DNA of 64,000 nt, from contig NZ_JMJJ01000007.1 in assembly GCF_000710035.2 (NCBI RefSeq), forward strand, positions 1 through 64,000, given 5' to 3'. The notes under the pieces are model-generated. The model was given only the letters and a program-made list of their open reading frames with translations, ran no database searches and was not told the DNA's origin. This stretch comes from Pantoea ananatis LMG 2665. Lineage in GTDB: Bacteria; Pseudomonadota; Gammaproteobacteria; Enterobacterales; Enterobacteriaceae. Positions within the stretch are counted from its first letter, which is position 1. The number at the start of each line of letters is the position of its first letter. Of the stretch, positions 44,420-55,090 are shown piece after piece. Made by a program: the position numbers and the translations under genes.

Positions 44420-44473
44420 TAATCCGGGTTCTCCCTCCATTATGTGAAAACTTATCGAAGCTAACAGTGTGAT

Positions 44474-45490
44474 ATGGAACAGACAAGCCTTTACAACATG
44501 AAATTTTCGGGCCCGGACGGCGCGGCGTTCAGCCCCATGCGCGGCCTGACCAATCCGCATGTGCAAACCATACTGCCGCGCCTGTTCCGCCGTACTCTAG
44601 CGTTAACGCCTCACTGGCAGCGGCTGGATTTACCCGATGGTGATTTTGTCGATCTGGCCTGGAGTGAAGATCCACAGTTTGCCGCGCATAAACCACGCGT
44701 GGTGCTGTTTCATGGTCTGGAAGGAAGCTTCCACAGTCCCTACATCCATGGCCTGATGCAAGTCTGCAGGCAACGTGGCTGGCTGGCCGTAGTGATGCAT
44801 TTTCGCGGCTGTAGCGGCGAGCCGAACAGGCTAAACCGGATTTACCACTCCGGCGAGACGGAAGATGCACGCTTTTTCCTGACCTGGCTGAAGGCCCGCT
44901 GGGGACAGGTTCCTACTGCAGCTGTGGGGTTTTCGCTGGGCGGGAATATGCTGGGTTGCCTGCTGGGCCAACAGGGCAGTGACGTTGCGCTGGATGCCGG
45001 CGTTATCGTTTCGGCACCCTTGATGCTTGAACCCTGTAGCGCCCGACTGGAACGCGGGTTTTCCCAAATTTATCAGCGTTACCTGCTGAGCCAGCTTAAA
45101 AAGAATGCCAGGCGCAAGCTGCACGCATGGCCCGACACCTTACCGGTCAATCTCAGTCAGCTGAATGCCCTGCGTCGCCTGCGTGATTTTGACGACGCCA
45201 TCACGGCCCGGGCGCATGGCTTTGCCGACGCCACGGACTATTATCGCCGTGCCAGCGCCCTGCCGTTGCTGAGATCGGTGACAAAACCGTTGCTGATTAT
45301 CCATGCAAAAGATGACCCCTTTATGAGCGATGAGGTGATCCCGCAGAATGACCAGTTATCTGCCACTATTACCTATCAGCTGACAACACACGGTGGTCAT
45401 GTTGGATTTGTGAGTGGTACCCTGCGTCAGCCTGAATTGTGGCTGGAACAGCGCGTGCCGCAGTGGATTTCCCCTTATCTGGATAGCTAA
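44474..45490 (+). CDS. yheT: Alpha/beta hydrolase YheT
   Basis: YheT belongs to the AB-hydrolase YheT/ABHD1-3 family; its substrate is not established. The 338-residue protein (340 in E. coli) shows the oxyanion-type [13 protein letters not shown] (~78-90), the nucleophile elbow GFSLGGN (~153-159), an acidic residue in HAKDDPFM and the catalytic His in THGGHVGF (~313-320). It has no signal peptide. yheU follows after 4 bases, then prkB. Confidence 0.93.
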   Translation: MEQTSLYNMKFSGPDGAAFSPMRGLTNPHVQTILPRLFRRTLALTPHWQRLDLPDGDFVDLAWSEDPQFAAHKPRVVLFHGLEGSFHSPYIHGLMQVCRQRGWLAVVMHFRGCSGEPNRLNRIYHSGETEDARFFLTWLKARWGQVPTAAVGFSLGGNMLGCLLGQQGSDVALDAGVIVSAPLMLEPCSARLERGFSQIYQRYLLSQLKKNARRKLHAWPDTLPVNLSQLNALRRLRDFDDAITARAHGFADATDYYRRASALPLLRSVTKPLLIIHAKDDPFMSDEVIPQNDQLSATITYQLTTHGGHVGFVSGTLRQPELWLEQRVPQWISPYLDS

Positions 45491-45494
45491 CCCT

Positions 45495-45713
45495 GTGATT
45501 ATTCCCTGGCAACAGGTTTCTCCCGAAACTCTTGAAAACGTTATTGAAGCCTTTGTTCTACGCGAAGGTACCGACTACGGCGAACAGGAACTCAGCCTGA
45601 CCGAAAAAGTCGCCAATGTGCGACGCCAGCTGCAGCAAGGTGAAGTCGTGCTGGTCTGGTCTGAGCTTCACGAATCGGTCAACATCATGCGCAAAAGTGA
45701 GTTCCGTGGCTGA
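45495..45713 (+). CDS. yheU: UPF0270 protein YheU
   Basis: This 72-residue protein (same length as E. coli) reads [20 protein letters not shown] onward, and ends [10 protein letters not shown]. It starts with GTG at 45495, 4 bases after yheT stops; an ATG farther upstream lies within yheT and is unlikely. The function is unknown. It belongs to the yheT-yheU-prkB series. Confidence 0.9.
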   Translation: MIIPWQQVSPETLENVIEAFVLREGTDYGEQELSLTEKVANVRRQLQQGEVVLVWSELHESVNIMRKSEFRG

Positions 45714-45774
45714 TGCACAGAATGAAAAATCGTGCTAACAATGCTCATCGCCTGATTTCACAGGGAGTTTCACT

Positions 45775-46644
45775 ATGTCGGCACGTCATCCGATTATCGC
45801 GGTAACAGGTTCCAGCGGTGCCGGAACCACTACCACCAGCCTCGCATTCCGTAAAATTTTTCAGCAACTCAATTTGCACGCGGCCGAGCTGGAAGGGGAC
45901 AGTTTCCACCGATTTACCCGGCCTGAAATGGATATGGCTATCCGTAAGGCGCGCGATCTGGGTCGCCATATCAGCTACTTTGGCCCGGAGGCGAATGATT
46001 TCGGTCTGCTGGAGCAGACCTTTGTTGAATACGGTGATCAGGGCAAGGGCCAGTCACGTAAATACCTGCATACCTACGACGAAGCGGTGCCCTGGAATCA
46101 GGTACCAGGTACCTTTACCCCGTGGCAGCCGCTGCCACCGGATACGGACGTGCTGTTTTATGAAGGACTGCACGGCGGCGTCGTGACGGCTCAGCACAAC
46201 GTCGCTGAAAAAGTGGATTTACTGGTCGGCGTCGTCCCCATCGTTAACCTGGAGTGGATTCAGAAGCTGGTACGCGATACCGGTGAACGCGGTCATTCGC
46301 GTGAAGCCGTAATGGATTCGGTGGTGCGCTCAATGGAAGATTACATCAATTTCATTACGCCGCAGTTCTCACGCACCCATATTAACTTTCAGCGGGTTCC
46401 AACCGTCGACACCTCTAACCCCTTTGCGGCACGCACCATTCCTTCACTGGATGAAAGTTTTGTCGTCATCCACTTTCAGGGGCTGGAAGATATTGATTTT
46501 CCCTACCTACTGGCCATGCTGCAGGGATCGTTTATTTCCAATATCAACACGCTGGTTGTACCTGGCGGGAAAATGGGGCTGGCGATGGAATTAATTATGG
46601 CACCGCTGGTAAAACGGCTCATGGAAGGCAAACGCATTGAATAA
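45775..46644 (+). CDS. prkB: Phosphoribulokinase-like protein PrkB
   Basis: PrkB is related to phosphoribulokinase and uridine kinases. The 289-residue protein (same as E. coli) has a P-loop GSSGAGTTTTS (~12-22), EGDSFHRF (~39-46) and FYEGLHGG (~124-131). No RuBisCO gene is visible here, and the true substrate in enterobacteria is unknown. AGGGAG precedes the ATG. It ends in a hairpin facing convergent yhfA. Confidence 0.93.
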   Translation: MSARHPIIAVTGSSGAGTTTTSLAFRKIFQQLNLHAAELEGDSFHRFTRPEMDMAIRKARDLGRHISYFGPEANDFGLLEQTFVEYGDQGKGQSRKYLHTYDEAVPWNQVPGTFTPWQPLPPDTDVLFYEGLHGGVVTAQHNVAEKVDLLVGVVPIVNLEWIQKLVRDTGERGHSREAVMDSVVRSMEDYINFITPQFSRTHINFQRVPTVDTSNPFAARTIPSLDESFVVIHFQGLEDIDFPYLLAMLQGSFISNINTLVVPGGKMGLAMELIMAPLVKRLMEGKRIE

Positions 46645-46647
46645 AAT

Positions 46648-46668
46648 CAGAGGCCGCGCTGGCCTCTG
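46648..46668. terminator. Hairpin between convergent prkB and yhfA
   Basis: The 8-bp stem CAGAGGCC-GCGCT-GGCCTCTG lies between the two stop codons. On the minus strand it is followed by ATTTTATTC, so it acts best as the yhfA terminator, but it may stop both transcripts. Confidence 0.75.
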
Positions 46669-46673
46669 AATAA

Positions 46674-47078
46674 TTACAGCTCGATAACTTCGTAACTGTG
46701 GGTAATTTCCACCCCTTTGCCTAACATAATGGCAACCGAGCAATACTTCTCAGCTGAAAGGTCGACCGCACGCGCCACGGCTTTATCTGAAAGTGCTTTT
46801 CCACTGACGATAAAATGCAGGTTGATGCGGGTAAAGATGCGAGGCGCTTCTTCCCGGCGTTCTGATTCGAGTTTTACTTCGCAATCAGCCACATCGTTGC
46901 GACCTTTTTGCAAAATTGATACCACATCAATGGCGCTGCATCCGCCGGCCGCCATCAGCACCATTTCCATAGGGCTGGGCGCTTTATCGCCGGAATTGCC
47001 GTCCATTAAGACCTGATGTCCGGACGAAGACTCGCCGAGGAATGTTAACCCTTCAACCCATTTGACTCTTGCCTGCAT
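46674..47078 (-). CDS. yhfA: OsmC-family protein YhfA
   Basis: YhfA is an OsmC/Ohr-type protein of 134 residues (same as E. coli) that may reduce organic peroxides. The core MEMVLMAAGGCSAIDVVSIL (~37-56) contains the first family cysteine (Cys47 region), and CSVAIMLGKGVEITHSYEVI holds the second. Two cysteines in these places are the expected redox pair. It is divergent from crp across ~300 bases. Confidence 0.92.
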   Translation of the reverse strand: MQARVKWVEGLTFLGESSSGHQVLMDGNSGDKAPSPMEMVLMAAGGCSAIDVVSILQKGRNDVADCEVKLESERREEAPRIFTRINLHFIVSGKALSDKAVARAVDLSAEKYCSVAIMLGKGVEITHSYEVIEL

Positions 47079-47381
47079 AATCTGGCCCCCAGAATGCCCT
47101 GTTTTTGCGTCAGAGTACGCTTTTGCCTGGTAAACAGCAATCCGGAGAAATCAGCCTTATTGCTGAAGCGAGACAACACAAGACAGTCGGCGAAAGCTGT
47201 GCTACAAACAGTGCTGAAAATATTTTTCGTCATCCGAAGACGAAGCCGGGAAGAATGATGCGCTCTGCGCAAATGCAGCCCGAATAATTTCCTGAATGGA
47301 AACACGCTTAACGCTTTCATCGCCTGGCAGGGAAACTGAGCCCTGTATTTTGGGCACGATTACAATAGAGGATAATAGCGA
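47079..47381. promoter_or_regulatory. Divergent yhfA-crp intergenic region
   Basis: This 303-base gap holds no convincing gene. It should contain the promoters of yhfA and crp. Just before crp, GGGCACGATTACAATAGAGG resembles the E. coli crp leader, and AGAGGATAATAGCGA supplies the ribosome-binding site. I found no clear TGTGA-N6-TCACA match in it. Confidence 0.6.
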
Positions 47382-48014
47382 ATGGTTCTCGGCAAACCGC
47401 AAACAGACCCTACACTTGAATGGTTCCTGTCCCATTGCCATATTCACAAGTATCCATCCAAAAGTACGCTGATTCACCAAGGTGAAAAAGCCGAAACGCT
47501 TTACTACATCGTGAAAGGTTCCGTCGCGGTACTGATTAAGGATGAAGAAGGCAAAGAGATGATTCTTTCTTATCTGAATCAAGGCGATTTTATTGGTGAG
47601 CTTGGCCTGTTTGAAGAAGGTCAGGAGCGCAGCGCCTGGGTACGTGCGAAAACTGCGTGCGAAGTGGCAGAGATTTCCTACAAGAAATTCCGTCAGCTCA
47701 TTCAGGTTAACCCGGATATTTTGATGCGCCTTTCTTCTCAGATGGCTCGCCGTCTGCAGGTGACGTCAGAAAAAGTGGGGAATCTCGCTTTCCTGGATGT
47801 GACCGGACGCATTGCACAAACGTTGCTTAATCTGGCTAAACAGCCAGATGCCATGACGCATCCTGACGGCATGCAAATTAAAATTACTCGTCAGGAAATT
47901 GGCCAAATCGTTGGTTGTTCACGTGAAACCGTGGGCCGTATCTTGAAGATGCTGGAAGATCAGAACCTGATCTCCGCACACGGCAAAACCATCGTTGTTT
48001 ACGGCACACGCTAA
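47382..48014 (+). CDS. crp: cAMP receptor protein
   Basis: CRP is the global regulator that binds DNA as a cAMP-bound dimer. The 210-residue protein has the cAMP domain with [20 protein letters not shown] (~72-91, including the Arg and Ser cAMP ligands), the C-helix with Thr128 and Ser129, and the DNA recognition helix [13 protein letters not shown] (~179-191). It equals E. coli in length. The activating region AR1 loop (~[10 protein letters not shown] onward) is conserved. A CRP-like site is seen at the ppiA/tsgA promoter region in the same window. Confidence 0.99.
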   Translation: MVLGKPQTDPTLEWFLSHCHIHKYPSKSTLIHQGEKAETLYYIVKGSVAVLIKDEEGKEMILSYLNQGDFIGELGLFEEGQERSAWVRAKTACEVAEISYKKFRQLIQVNPDILMRLSSQMARRLQVTSEKVGNLAFLDVTGRIAQTLLNLAKQPDAMTHPDGMQIKITRQEIGQIVGCSRETVGRILKMLEDQNLISAHGKTIVVYGTR

Positions 48015-48072
48015 GCCTGACTGTTCACGGCGTGATGGCGACATTATGCCGTGAATGTCTTGTGTTGAGCCG

Positions 48073-50148
48073 ATGTGGCGAAGAATAATCTATCACCCCG
48101 AAGTTAACTATGCGCTGCGCCAGACGCTGGTGTTGTGCCTTCCCGTAGCGCTCGGCTGGCTGTTCGGCGATCTGCAAAAAGGATTGCTGTTCTCATTGGT
48201 TCCCGCCTGCTGCAACATTGCCGGTCTGGACACGCCCCACAAACGCTTCTTTAAACGCCTGATCATCGGCGGCAGCCTGTTTGCCCTTGGCAGTTTACTG
48301 ATGCAGTGGCTGCTGCTTAAAGACGTGCCGCTGCCGCTCATCCTGTTTGCCCTGCCTTTGCTGCTTGGCGTCACCGGAGAGATCAGTCCGCTGCACGCCC
48401 GACTGCTGCCCGGCACGTTAATCGCGGCAATTTTTACCCTCAGCCTGATTGGCCGTATGCCCATTTACGTTCCGCCCCTGCTCTATATCGGTGGAACGCT
48501 CTGGTATGGCCTGTTCAACTGGTTTTGGTTCTGGCTGTGGAAAGAGCAGCCGATGCGCGAAAGCCTGAGCCTGATCTACCGTGAGCTGGCAAATTACTGT
48601 GACGCCAAGTACAGCTTATTGACGCAGCTGACCGATCCGGAAAAAGCCCTGCCGCCCCTGCTGGCGCGTCAGCAAAAAGCGATCGATCTGATCAACACCT
48701 GCTATCAGCAAATGCATATGCTGTCTGCGAGTCGCGATCACAGCCACAAACGCCTGACCCGGGCGTTTCAGGTAGCACTGGATCTGCAGGAGCATATCTC
48801 CGTCAGCCTGCATCAGCCGGAAGAGGTCCAGAAGCTGGTCGAGCAAAGCCATGCTGAAGCCGTCATCCGCTGGAACGCCAGAACGATTTCAGCCCGGCTG
48901 CGCTCGCTGGCCGACGATATTCTGTATCACCAACTCTCTGGTCGTTTCGATATGGACAAGCAGTTGGGTGCGCTGGAGAAAATCGCCCTTCAGCATCCGG
49001 ACAATCCGGTGGGTAACTTCTGTCTCTATCATTTCAGCCGTATCGCCCGGGTGCTTCGAACCCAAAAGCCGCTTTATCAACGCGACCTGATGGCCGATCG
49101 CCAGCGTCGTTTACCGCTGCTGCCCGCGTTGCGGAGCTATCTGTCGCTGCGGTCTTCCGCACTGCGAACGGCCGGGCGTTTTTCCGTCATGCTGATGCTG
49201 GGCAGCGCCCTGGCCGTGTTCTTTTCGATTCCTAAGCCCTACTGGATTTTGATGACCATCATGTTTGTCAGCCAGAGCAACTACAGCGCAACCCGCGTAC
49301 GTATTCAGCACCGGGCCCTGGGAACCTTTGCCGGACTGGCTATCGCGGCGGCGTCGCTACGCCTGGATGTGCCTGAACCGCTGGTGCTGAGCATCATGCT
49401 GGTGATTACCTTTATCAGCTACCGTTTTACCCGCCAGTTTTACGGCTGGTCAATAGTGGGATTTACGGTGACGGCCGTTTATACGCTGCAACTGCTCTCC
49501 CTTAACGGGGCACAGTTTTTACTGCCCCGCCTGCTGGATACGCTGATGGGCTGCCTGATCGCCTTTGGGGGCATGTTATGGCTGTGGCCGCAGTGGCAAA
49601 GTGCCCTGCTGCGCCAGAATGCCCATGATGCGCTGGAGGCCTGTCAGGATGCCCTGCGAATGTTGCTGGGCCCGGAGCAGTCACCCGATGCGCTGGCTTA
49701 CCAGCGGGTTAAGGTCAACCAGGCGCATAACGCCGTATTCAACTCCCTGAATCAGGCCATGCAGGAGCCGGGATTTAATTCACGCTACCTGCAGGATATG
49801 CGCTTATGGGTCACGCACTGCCAGTTTATCGTGGAGCACATTAACGCCATGACCATTCTGGCACGTGAACATACCATGCTGCCGCCCACGCTGGCTGAGC
49901 ACTACCTGCAATGGTGCGAGATCGCCCTGCAACGGTGTCAGCAAAGGCTGGAATATGATGGGGAAAGTTCGCAGACGGATCTGCTACAGGGCGTGGAAGA
50001 TATAAATGAGGGGCCGGTCACGGTACTGGAGCAGCACGTCAGGCGCATCCTGGAGCATCTGAAAGTCATGCACACGATCTCTTCTCTGGCCTGGAACCAG
50101 CGGCCTCATCATGGCCGCTGGCTGTTGCGCAGTCTGCGCCGCAAATAA
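48073..50148 (+). CDS. yhfK: FUSC-family inner-membrane protein YhfK
   Basis: YhfK belongs to the FUSC/YccS family, related to aromatic-acid exporters and fusaric acid resistance proteins. The 691-residue product (about 700 in E. coli) has two membrane blocks (~20-150 and ~370-500), each with several hydrophobic segments, joined by a cytoplasmic helical domain. The ATG at 48073 (MWRRIIYHP) matches the family start; an ATG at 48055 would add six residues. Substrate is unknown. It follows crp by 58 bases and converges with argD. Confidence 0.88.
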   Translation: MWRRIIYHPEVNYALRQTLVLCLPVALGWLFGDLQKGLLFSLVPACCNIAGLDTPHKRFFKRLIIGGSLFALGSLLMQWLLLKDVPLPLILFALPLLLGVTGEISPLHARLLPGTLIAAIFTLSLIGRMPIYVPPLLYIGGTLWYGLFNWFWFWLWKEQPMRESLSLIYRELANYCDAKYSLLTQLTDPEKALPPLLARQQKAIDLINTCYQQMHMLSASRDHSHKRLTRAFQVALDLQEHISVSLHQPEEVQKLVEQSHAEAVIRWNARTISARLRSLADDILYHQLSGRFDMDKQLGALEKIALQHPDNPVGNFCLYHFSRIARVLRTQKPLYQRDLMADRQRRLPLLPALRSYLSLRSSALRTAGRFSVMLMLGSALAVFFSIPKPYWILMTIMFVSQSNYSATRVRIQHRALGTFAGLAIAAASLRLDVPEPLVLSIMLVITFISYRFTRQFYGWSIVGFTVTAVYTLQLLSLNGAQFLLPRLLDTLMGCLIAFGGMLWLWPQWQSALLRQNAHDALEACQDALRMLLGPEQSPDALAYQRVKVNQAHNAVFNSLNQAMQEPGFNSRYLQDMRLWVTHCQFIVEHINAMTILAREHTMLPPTLAEHYLQWCEIALQRCQQRLEYDGESSQTDLLQGVEDINEGPVTVLEQHVRRILEHLKVMHTISSLAWNQRPHHGRWLLRSLRRK

Positions 50149-50149
50149 C

Positions 50150-51441
<1,292 letters not shown>

Positions 51442-51458
51442 TAAAGGCAAACACAACT

Positions 51459-52034
51459 TCACTGGTGCAGGAAATTAGCCAACAGCTGGTGTCCCTGTTC
51501 ACTGAGGATGCTCTCTGGATGAAACTGCACGCCTTCCAGTGCGAGCGTTTTATGGCGAATCCCCATAATCTCATCCGGCTGGCCGTTACGCAGGCTCCAT
51601 GCGGTCACCTCGAACTCATCAGGTAAGGTTTCCGTTTTGACAATAAGTGAATGGTAGCGCGTAACGGTCAACGGCTGATTCAGACCGCGGAAGACGCCAC
51701 AACCATTGTGCTGCACCGCCGAGGTTTTACCGTGCATTACCTCGCGAGCGCGAACGATCTGCGCCCCAAAAACCTGGGCTATCGCCTGATGGCCCAGGCA
51801 AACGCCCAGTACAGGAAGACGGCCAGCGTAATGGCGGATGGCCTGCAAGGAAATACCGCTCTGATCGGGCGTGCAGGGGCCAGGAGAAATCACCAAATGA
51901 GTCAGCGGCAGCGTGCGCATCTCATCAAGGGTAATAGCATCATTTCTTACTACCCGAACCTGAGCACCCAGTTGGCAAAAATACTGGTAGAGGTTCCAGG
52001 TAAACGAGTCGTAGTTATCAATAAGCAGCAACAT
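51459..52034 (-). CDS. pabA: Aminodeoxychorismate synthase component 2 (glutamine amidotransferase)
   Basis: PabA hydrolyses glutamine and hands ammonia to PabB for 4-amino-4-deoxychorismate, a folate precursor. The 191-residue class I amidotransferase (187 in E. coli) has the nucleophile Cys in [14 protein letters not shown] (~76-89) and the catalytic His and Glu in [10 protein letters not shown] (~170-179). It lies 88 bases upstream of argD on the same strand. Confidence 0.97.
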   Translation of the reverse strand: MLLLIDNYDSFTWNLYQYFCQLGAQVRVVRNDAITLDEMRTLPLTHLVISPGPCTPDQSGISLQAIRHYAGRLPVLGVCLGHQAIAQVFGAQIVRAREVMHGKTSAVQHNGCGVFRGLNQPLTVTRYHSLIVKTETLPDEFEVTAWSLRNGQPDEIMGIRHKTLALEGVQFHPESILSEQGHQLLANFLHQ

Positions 52035-52163
52035 GATTGTGATTTCAGGCAGACCGGAGGAATGCGCGGAGCGTTCAGCATCCAGAGTGATGACCAGAGC
52101 GCTATCCTATCATGCTGTTCAGGATGAGTGTGATGTGGGGATGCCGGATAACCGATTTCGTGC

Positions 52164-52190
52164 AGGGCGACGCACCTGGTGCGCCGCCCT
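52164..52190. repeat. Inverted repeat between fic and pabA
   Basis: AGGGCG-A-CGCAC and GTGCG-C-CGCCCT pair around a 3-base loop with a single mismatch. It lies 14 bases after the fic stop codon. There is no T-tract, but the position suggests it ends or stabilises the fic transcript. Confidence 0.5.
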
Positions 52191-52204
52191 GTGGCGTAAG
52201 CGGA

Positions 52205-52804
52205 TCAGGGGGCTTTGGCTTCACTGACGATACGGGCAAAGAGCTTTTCCAGCGGCTGCAACGCGCCGGCGGCACCGGCCTGATTTGCCGCAACCCAGTC
52301 TTCGGCGCTCAGGTTGTCCCATTCCAGCACGTAGCCGGCATGCAGCGCCAGCTGTTCAAAGAAAATACGCTGCGCCCTGCCGTTACCTTCGCGGAAGGGA
52401 TGCAGCATATTGACTTCGCAATAGTACCAGGCAATCCGTTTCACAAACTCAGCCTGAGGCAGACAGGCCAAGGCTTTCTCCTCTTCCAGCGCCGCCATCA
52501 GTGCATTTCCCTCTTTTTCGATGTACTCGAAATGACAAAAAGGGGTTTCGTCGCGCCAGATGTCCAGCGTACGCAGTTCGCCGGCCCAGCTATAGACGTC
52601 CTGAAACAGGGTACGGTGAATATGGCAGAGGTAGGGTAATCCGATCTTGCACGGGCCCAGTTCAAGCGTGGCAAGGCGCGCGGCACTAAAGCTTAACTCG
52701 GCTTTACGCAGCTGCGCGGCATCGTGAATATCAAGACGGTTTTTCAGTACGGTATCGTTTTGCCACAGGTAGGGATCCTGAGTGACGGCAGTGTTAGCAG
52801 CCAT
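52205..52804 (-). CDS. fic: Fic-domain protein adenylyltransferase (toxin component)
   Basis: Fic enzymes transfer AMP to target proteins. The 199-residue protein has the full motif HPFREGNGR (135-143) with catalytic His135, so it is potentially active, and a flap region near KPLF/ETPFC (~85-95). No inhibitory (S/T)xxxE(G/N) helix is seen in Fic itself, which makes it class I, with inhibition in a separate partner. yhfG overlaps its start by 11 bases and carries that motif. In E. coli, Fic and YhfG form a toxin-antitoxin-like complex. Confidence 0.92.
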   Translation of the reverse strand: MAANTAVTQDPYLWQNDTVLKNRLDIHDAAQLRKAELSFSAARLATLELGPCKIGLPYLCHIHRTLFQDVYSWAGELRTLDIWRDETPFCHFEYIEKEGNALMAALEEEKALACLPQAEFVKRIAWYYCEVNMLHPFREGNGRAQRIFFEQLALHAGYVLEWDNLSAEDWVAANQAGAAGALQPLEKLFARIVSEAKAP

Positions 52805-52964
52805 ATTGCCTCCTCAGTGAGGCCAGACGCGCTTCTGCATCTTCACCCTTGATTTCCGGTTCCGTCAGGGTAAAGCCTTCGAGCCGACAGCTTGCCCGAT
52901 AGCTGGCATTTCGCCGCTGTTGCCAGAGCGCTGCTTTTTGTTTATCTGTGAGTTTGTTTGCCAT
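52794..52964 (-). CDS. yhfG: Fic-inhibiting antitoxin-like protein YhfG
   Basis: This 56-residue protein (55 in E. coli) begins MANKLTDKQKAALWQQRRNA. It contains SCRLEG (25-30), which fits the inhibitory motif (S/T)xxxE(G/N) of FicA antitoxins; the Glu29 would block ATP gamma-phosphate orientation in Fic. Its stop lies inside the fic start region, with GAGG for fic inside yhfG, so the two are translationally coupled. The inhibition is known for the E. coli pair. Confidence 0.88.
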   Translation of the reverse strand: MANKLTDKQKAALWQQRRNASYRASCRLEGFTLTEPEIKGEDAEARLASLRRQYGC

Positions 52965-53042
52965 ACCGCCTCCTGCTCAGGTTTGCTCTAAGTATAAGAG
53001 CAAATTTTCCCTTTGCCGGAGACGAGATGGCATGGGATCAAA

Positions 53043-53615
53043 TTACGGTAAGACTTTCGCTGACAAAATGACCACAGGTTTGGTTGGCACATTCTGATAC
53101 GGGCCCACGTCTTTTGTCGGCACCTGAGAAATTTTATCCACCACGTCCTGGCCTTTGACAATCTTACCAAATACGGCGTAACCAAAATCACGTTGACCAT
53201 GATCCAGAAAAGCGTTGTCAGCAACGTTCAGGAAGAACTGGCTGGTGGCGCTGTCTTTATCGGCGGTACGGGCCATTGAGATGGTGCCACGCAGGTTGCG
53301 CAAGCCGTTGTCTGCTTCGTTTTTAATCGGCGCGTTGGTCTGTTTTTGCTGCATTTCACTGGTAAAGCCACCGCCCTGGATCATAAAGCCAGGAATGACG
53401 CGGTGAAAAATCGTGTTGTTATAGAAACCGCTGTTGACGTAATCAACGAAGTTTTTAACTGAAACCGGTGCTTTTTGATTATTCAGTTCGAGTTCGATAT
53501 TGCCAGCAGAGGTGGTAAGCAGAACATGCGTATCACCTTTAGCCGCTAAAGCTGAGGCGGAAACAGAAGAGAGCGCTAACAGGGCAACTGCCGCTGTCAA
53601 AGTACGTTTAAACAT
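53043..53615 (-). CDS. ppiA: Periplasmic peptidyl-prolyl cis-trans isomerase A (cyclophilin)
   Basis: PpiA is a periplasmic cyclophilin. The 190-residue precursor (same as E. coli) begins [20 protein letters not shown] with cleavage predicted after ALA (~24). It then has the cyclophilin core with [15 protein letters not shown] (~70-84), [10 protein letters not shown] and the [12 protein letters not shown] region. The catalytic Arg is in FHRVI. The ATG at 53615 starts the signal peptide; upstream in-frame ATGs give no better N-terminus. CRP-like and Cpx-like sites lie upstream. Confidence 0.96.
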   Translation of the reverse strand: MFKRTLTAAVALLALSSVSASALAAKGDTHVLLTTSAGNIELELNNQKAPVSVKNFVDYVNSGFYNNTIFHRVIPGFMIQGGGFTSEMQQKQTNAPIKNEADNGLRNLRGTISMARTADKDSATSQFFLNVADNAFLDHGQRDFGYAVFGKIVKGQDVVDKISQVPTKDVGPYQNVPTKPVVILSAKVLP

Positions 53616-53661
53616 GAGTAATTCCTTACTTTGGAGAGCCAGCTCAAAAACGATATTGATT

Positions 53662-53676
53662 GTAAAGAGCATGTAA
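53662..53676 (+). promoter_or_regulatory. ppiA: CpxR-like box upstream of ppiA
   Basis: GTAAAGAGCATGTAA contains two GTAA half-sites in direct repeat with a short spacer, as in the CpxR box GTAAA-N(4-8)-GTAA. It is 47 bases upstream of the ppiA start. ppiA is Cpx-controlled in E. coli; the match here is short and can occur by chance. Confidence 0.4.
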
Positions 53677-53749
53677 TACAAGAGCCAGCGTTTTACCTAT
53701 ATTTACGCTAAAGGCACCCACCAGAGCCTGAATAAGGTTGCTTGCGCTT

Positions 53750-53765
53750 CGTGACTAAAATCACA
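53750..53765. promoter_or_regulatory. CRP-like site in the ppiA-tsgA intergenic region
   Basis: CGTGACTAAAATCACA matches TGTGA-N6-TCACA at nine of ten fixed positions. It lies 135 bases upstream of ppiA and 111 bases upstream of tsgA, between the divergent genes. E. coli ppiA is known to be under cAMP-CRP control, so ppiA is the more likely target. Confidence 0.65.
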
Positions 53766-53875
53766 GTATTGATGAAATGAATGACATCAGTTTTCACTCT
53801 TAGTTTATTAAGATCACGGTTACGTTTACAATTTCTGACGCTTCAGGCTCTCCCGCTTCCTAACAGGTTCAGAAC

Positions 53876-55054
53876 ATGACAAATCGTAATCGTATCGGCC
53901 TTACCTGGATTAGCTTTCTATCGTATGCGCTTACCGGCGCACTGGTGATTGTCACCGGCATGGTAATGGGCGATATCGCGAAAGATTTCCAGATTCCTAT
54001 CGACAGTATGGGCAACACCTTCACCTTCCTGAACAGTGGCATTCTGGCTGCAGTTTTCCTTAATGCCTGGCTGATGGTGATTGTGCCGCTCAAACGGCAG
54101 CTGATATTCGGCTTTGTGCTGATGGTGTTAGCCGTCATCGGCTTAATGACCAGCCGCGATCTGTCGGTATTTTCTCTGTGCATGTTCGTGCTTGGCGTGG
54201 TCAGCGGCATTACCATGTCGATTGGCACCTTCCTGATAACCCACATGTACGAAGGCCGTCAGCGCGGTTCACGTCTGCTGTTTACGGATTCGTTCTTCAG
54301 TATGGCAGGCACCATTTTCCCCATCCTTGCCGGTATCCTGCTGGCGCGTCATCTGCCGTGGTACTGGGTTTACGTCTGTATTGGCGTGATTTATGTTGGC
54401 ATTTTTATCATGACGCTGTTTGTTGAATTCCCGGTGCTGCGCAAGCCGGAGAACAGCCCGACCGTTGAGAAAGAGAAATGGGGGGCTGGCGTCCTGTTTC
54501 TGGCCATTGCGGCGCTATGCTACATCCTGGGCCAGTTAGGCTTTATTTCCTGGGTGCCAGAGTACGCGACCAAAGTCATGGGCATGAACATTGACGACGC
54601 CGGTCAGCTGGTGGGCAGTTTCTGGACCGCCTACATGGTCGGTATGTGGGTGTTCAGCTTCCTGCTGCGCTTCTTTGATCTGCAACGTATTTTGATGGTG
54701 CTGGCAGGCCTGGCAACGGTGTTGATGTACTGGTTCGTAAGCAGCCATGACGCCAGCATGCTGAGATGGATTATCTTAACGCTGGGCTTTAGCTCAAGCG
54801 CGATTTATACCACCATTATCACCCTGGGCTCGCTGCAAACCAAAGTGGCCTCACCCAAGCTGGTTAACTTTATTCTGACCTGCGGCACGGTCGGCACCAT
54901 GCTGACCTTTGTTGTGACGTCACCGATTGTGAAAAACAGCGGCGTTCACAGCGCGCTGTTAACCGCAAACGGCCTGTACGCGGTGGTGTTTATTATGTGT
55001 GTGCTGTTAGGTCTGGTGACCAAACACCGCTCCCACGGTCATAACACCCATTAA
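53876..55054 (+). CDS. tsgA: MFS transporter TsgA
   Basis: TsgA is a 12-segment major facilitator protein of unknown substrate, 392 residues (393 in E. coli). Hydrophobic helices run throughout from [20 protein letters not shown] (~12-31) to the final segment near 375, with a loop carrying [13 protein letters not shown] between the halves. There is no signal peptide. In E. coli the next genes are nirBDC-cysG; here codA follows in the opposite direction. Confidence 0.93.
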   Translation: MTNRNRIGLTWISFLSYALTGALVIVTGMVMGDIAKDFQIPIDSMGNTFTFLNSGILAAVFLNAWLMVIVPLKRQLIFGFVLMVLAVIGLMTSRDLSVFSLCMFVLGVVSGITMSIGTFLITHMYEGRQRGSRLLFTDSFFSMAGTIFPILAGILLARHLPWYWVYVCIGVIYVGIFIMTLFVEFPVLRKPENSPTVEKEKWGAGVLFLAIAALCYILGQLGFISWVPEYATKVMGMNIDDAGQLVGSFWTAYMVGMWVFSFLLRFFDLQRILMVLAGLATVLMYWFVSSHDASMLRWIILTLGFSSSAIYTTIITLGSLQTKVASPKLVNFILTCGTVGTMLTFVVTSPIVKNSGVHSALLTANGLYAVVFIMCVLLGLVTKHRSHGHNTH

Positions 55055-55061
55055 TCTCTCT

Positions 55062-55083
55062 GGGCGGCGCCACCGTGCCGCCC
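55062..55083. terminator. Hairpin between convergent tsgA and codA
   Basis: A 7-bp GC stem (GGGCGGC / GCCGCCC) with an 8-base loop lies between the two stop codons. T-tracts are weak on both sides (TCGCCTTTC rightward; AGAGAGATT leftward), so termination is plausible but not strong. Confidence 0.5.
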
Positions 55084-55090
55084 TCGCCTT

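Noticed and set aside
47079..47381. CRP autoregulatory site upstream of crp
   Set aside because: E. coli crp is autoregulated, but I found no TGTGA-N6-TCACA-like sequence here good enough to name by eye.
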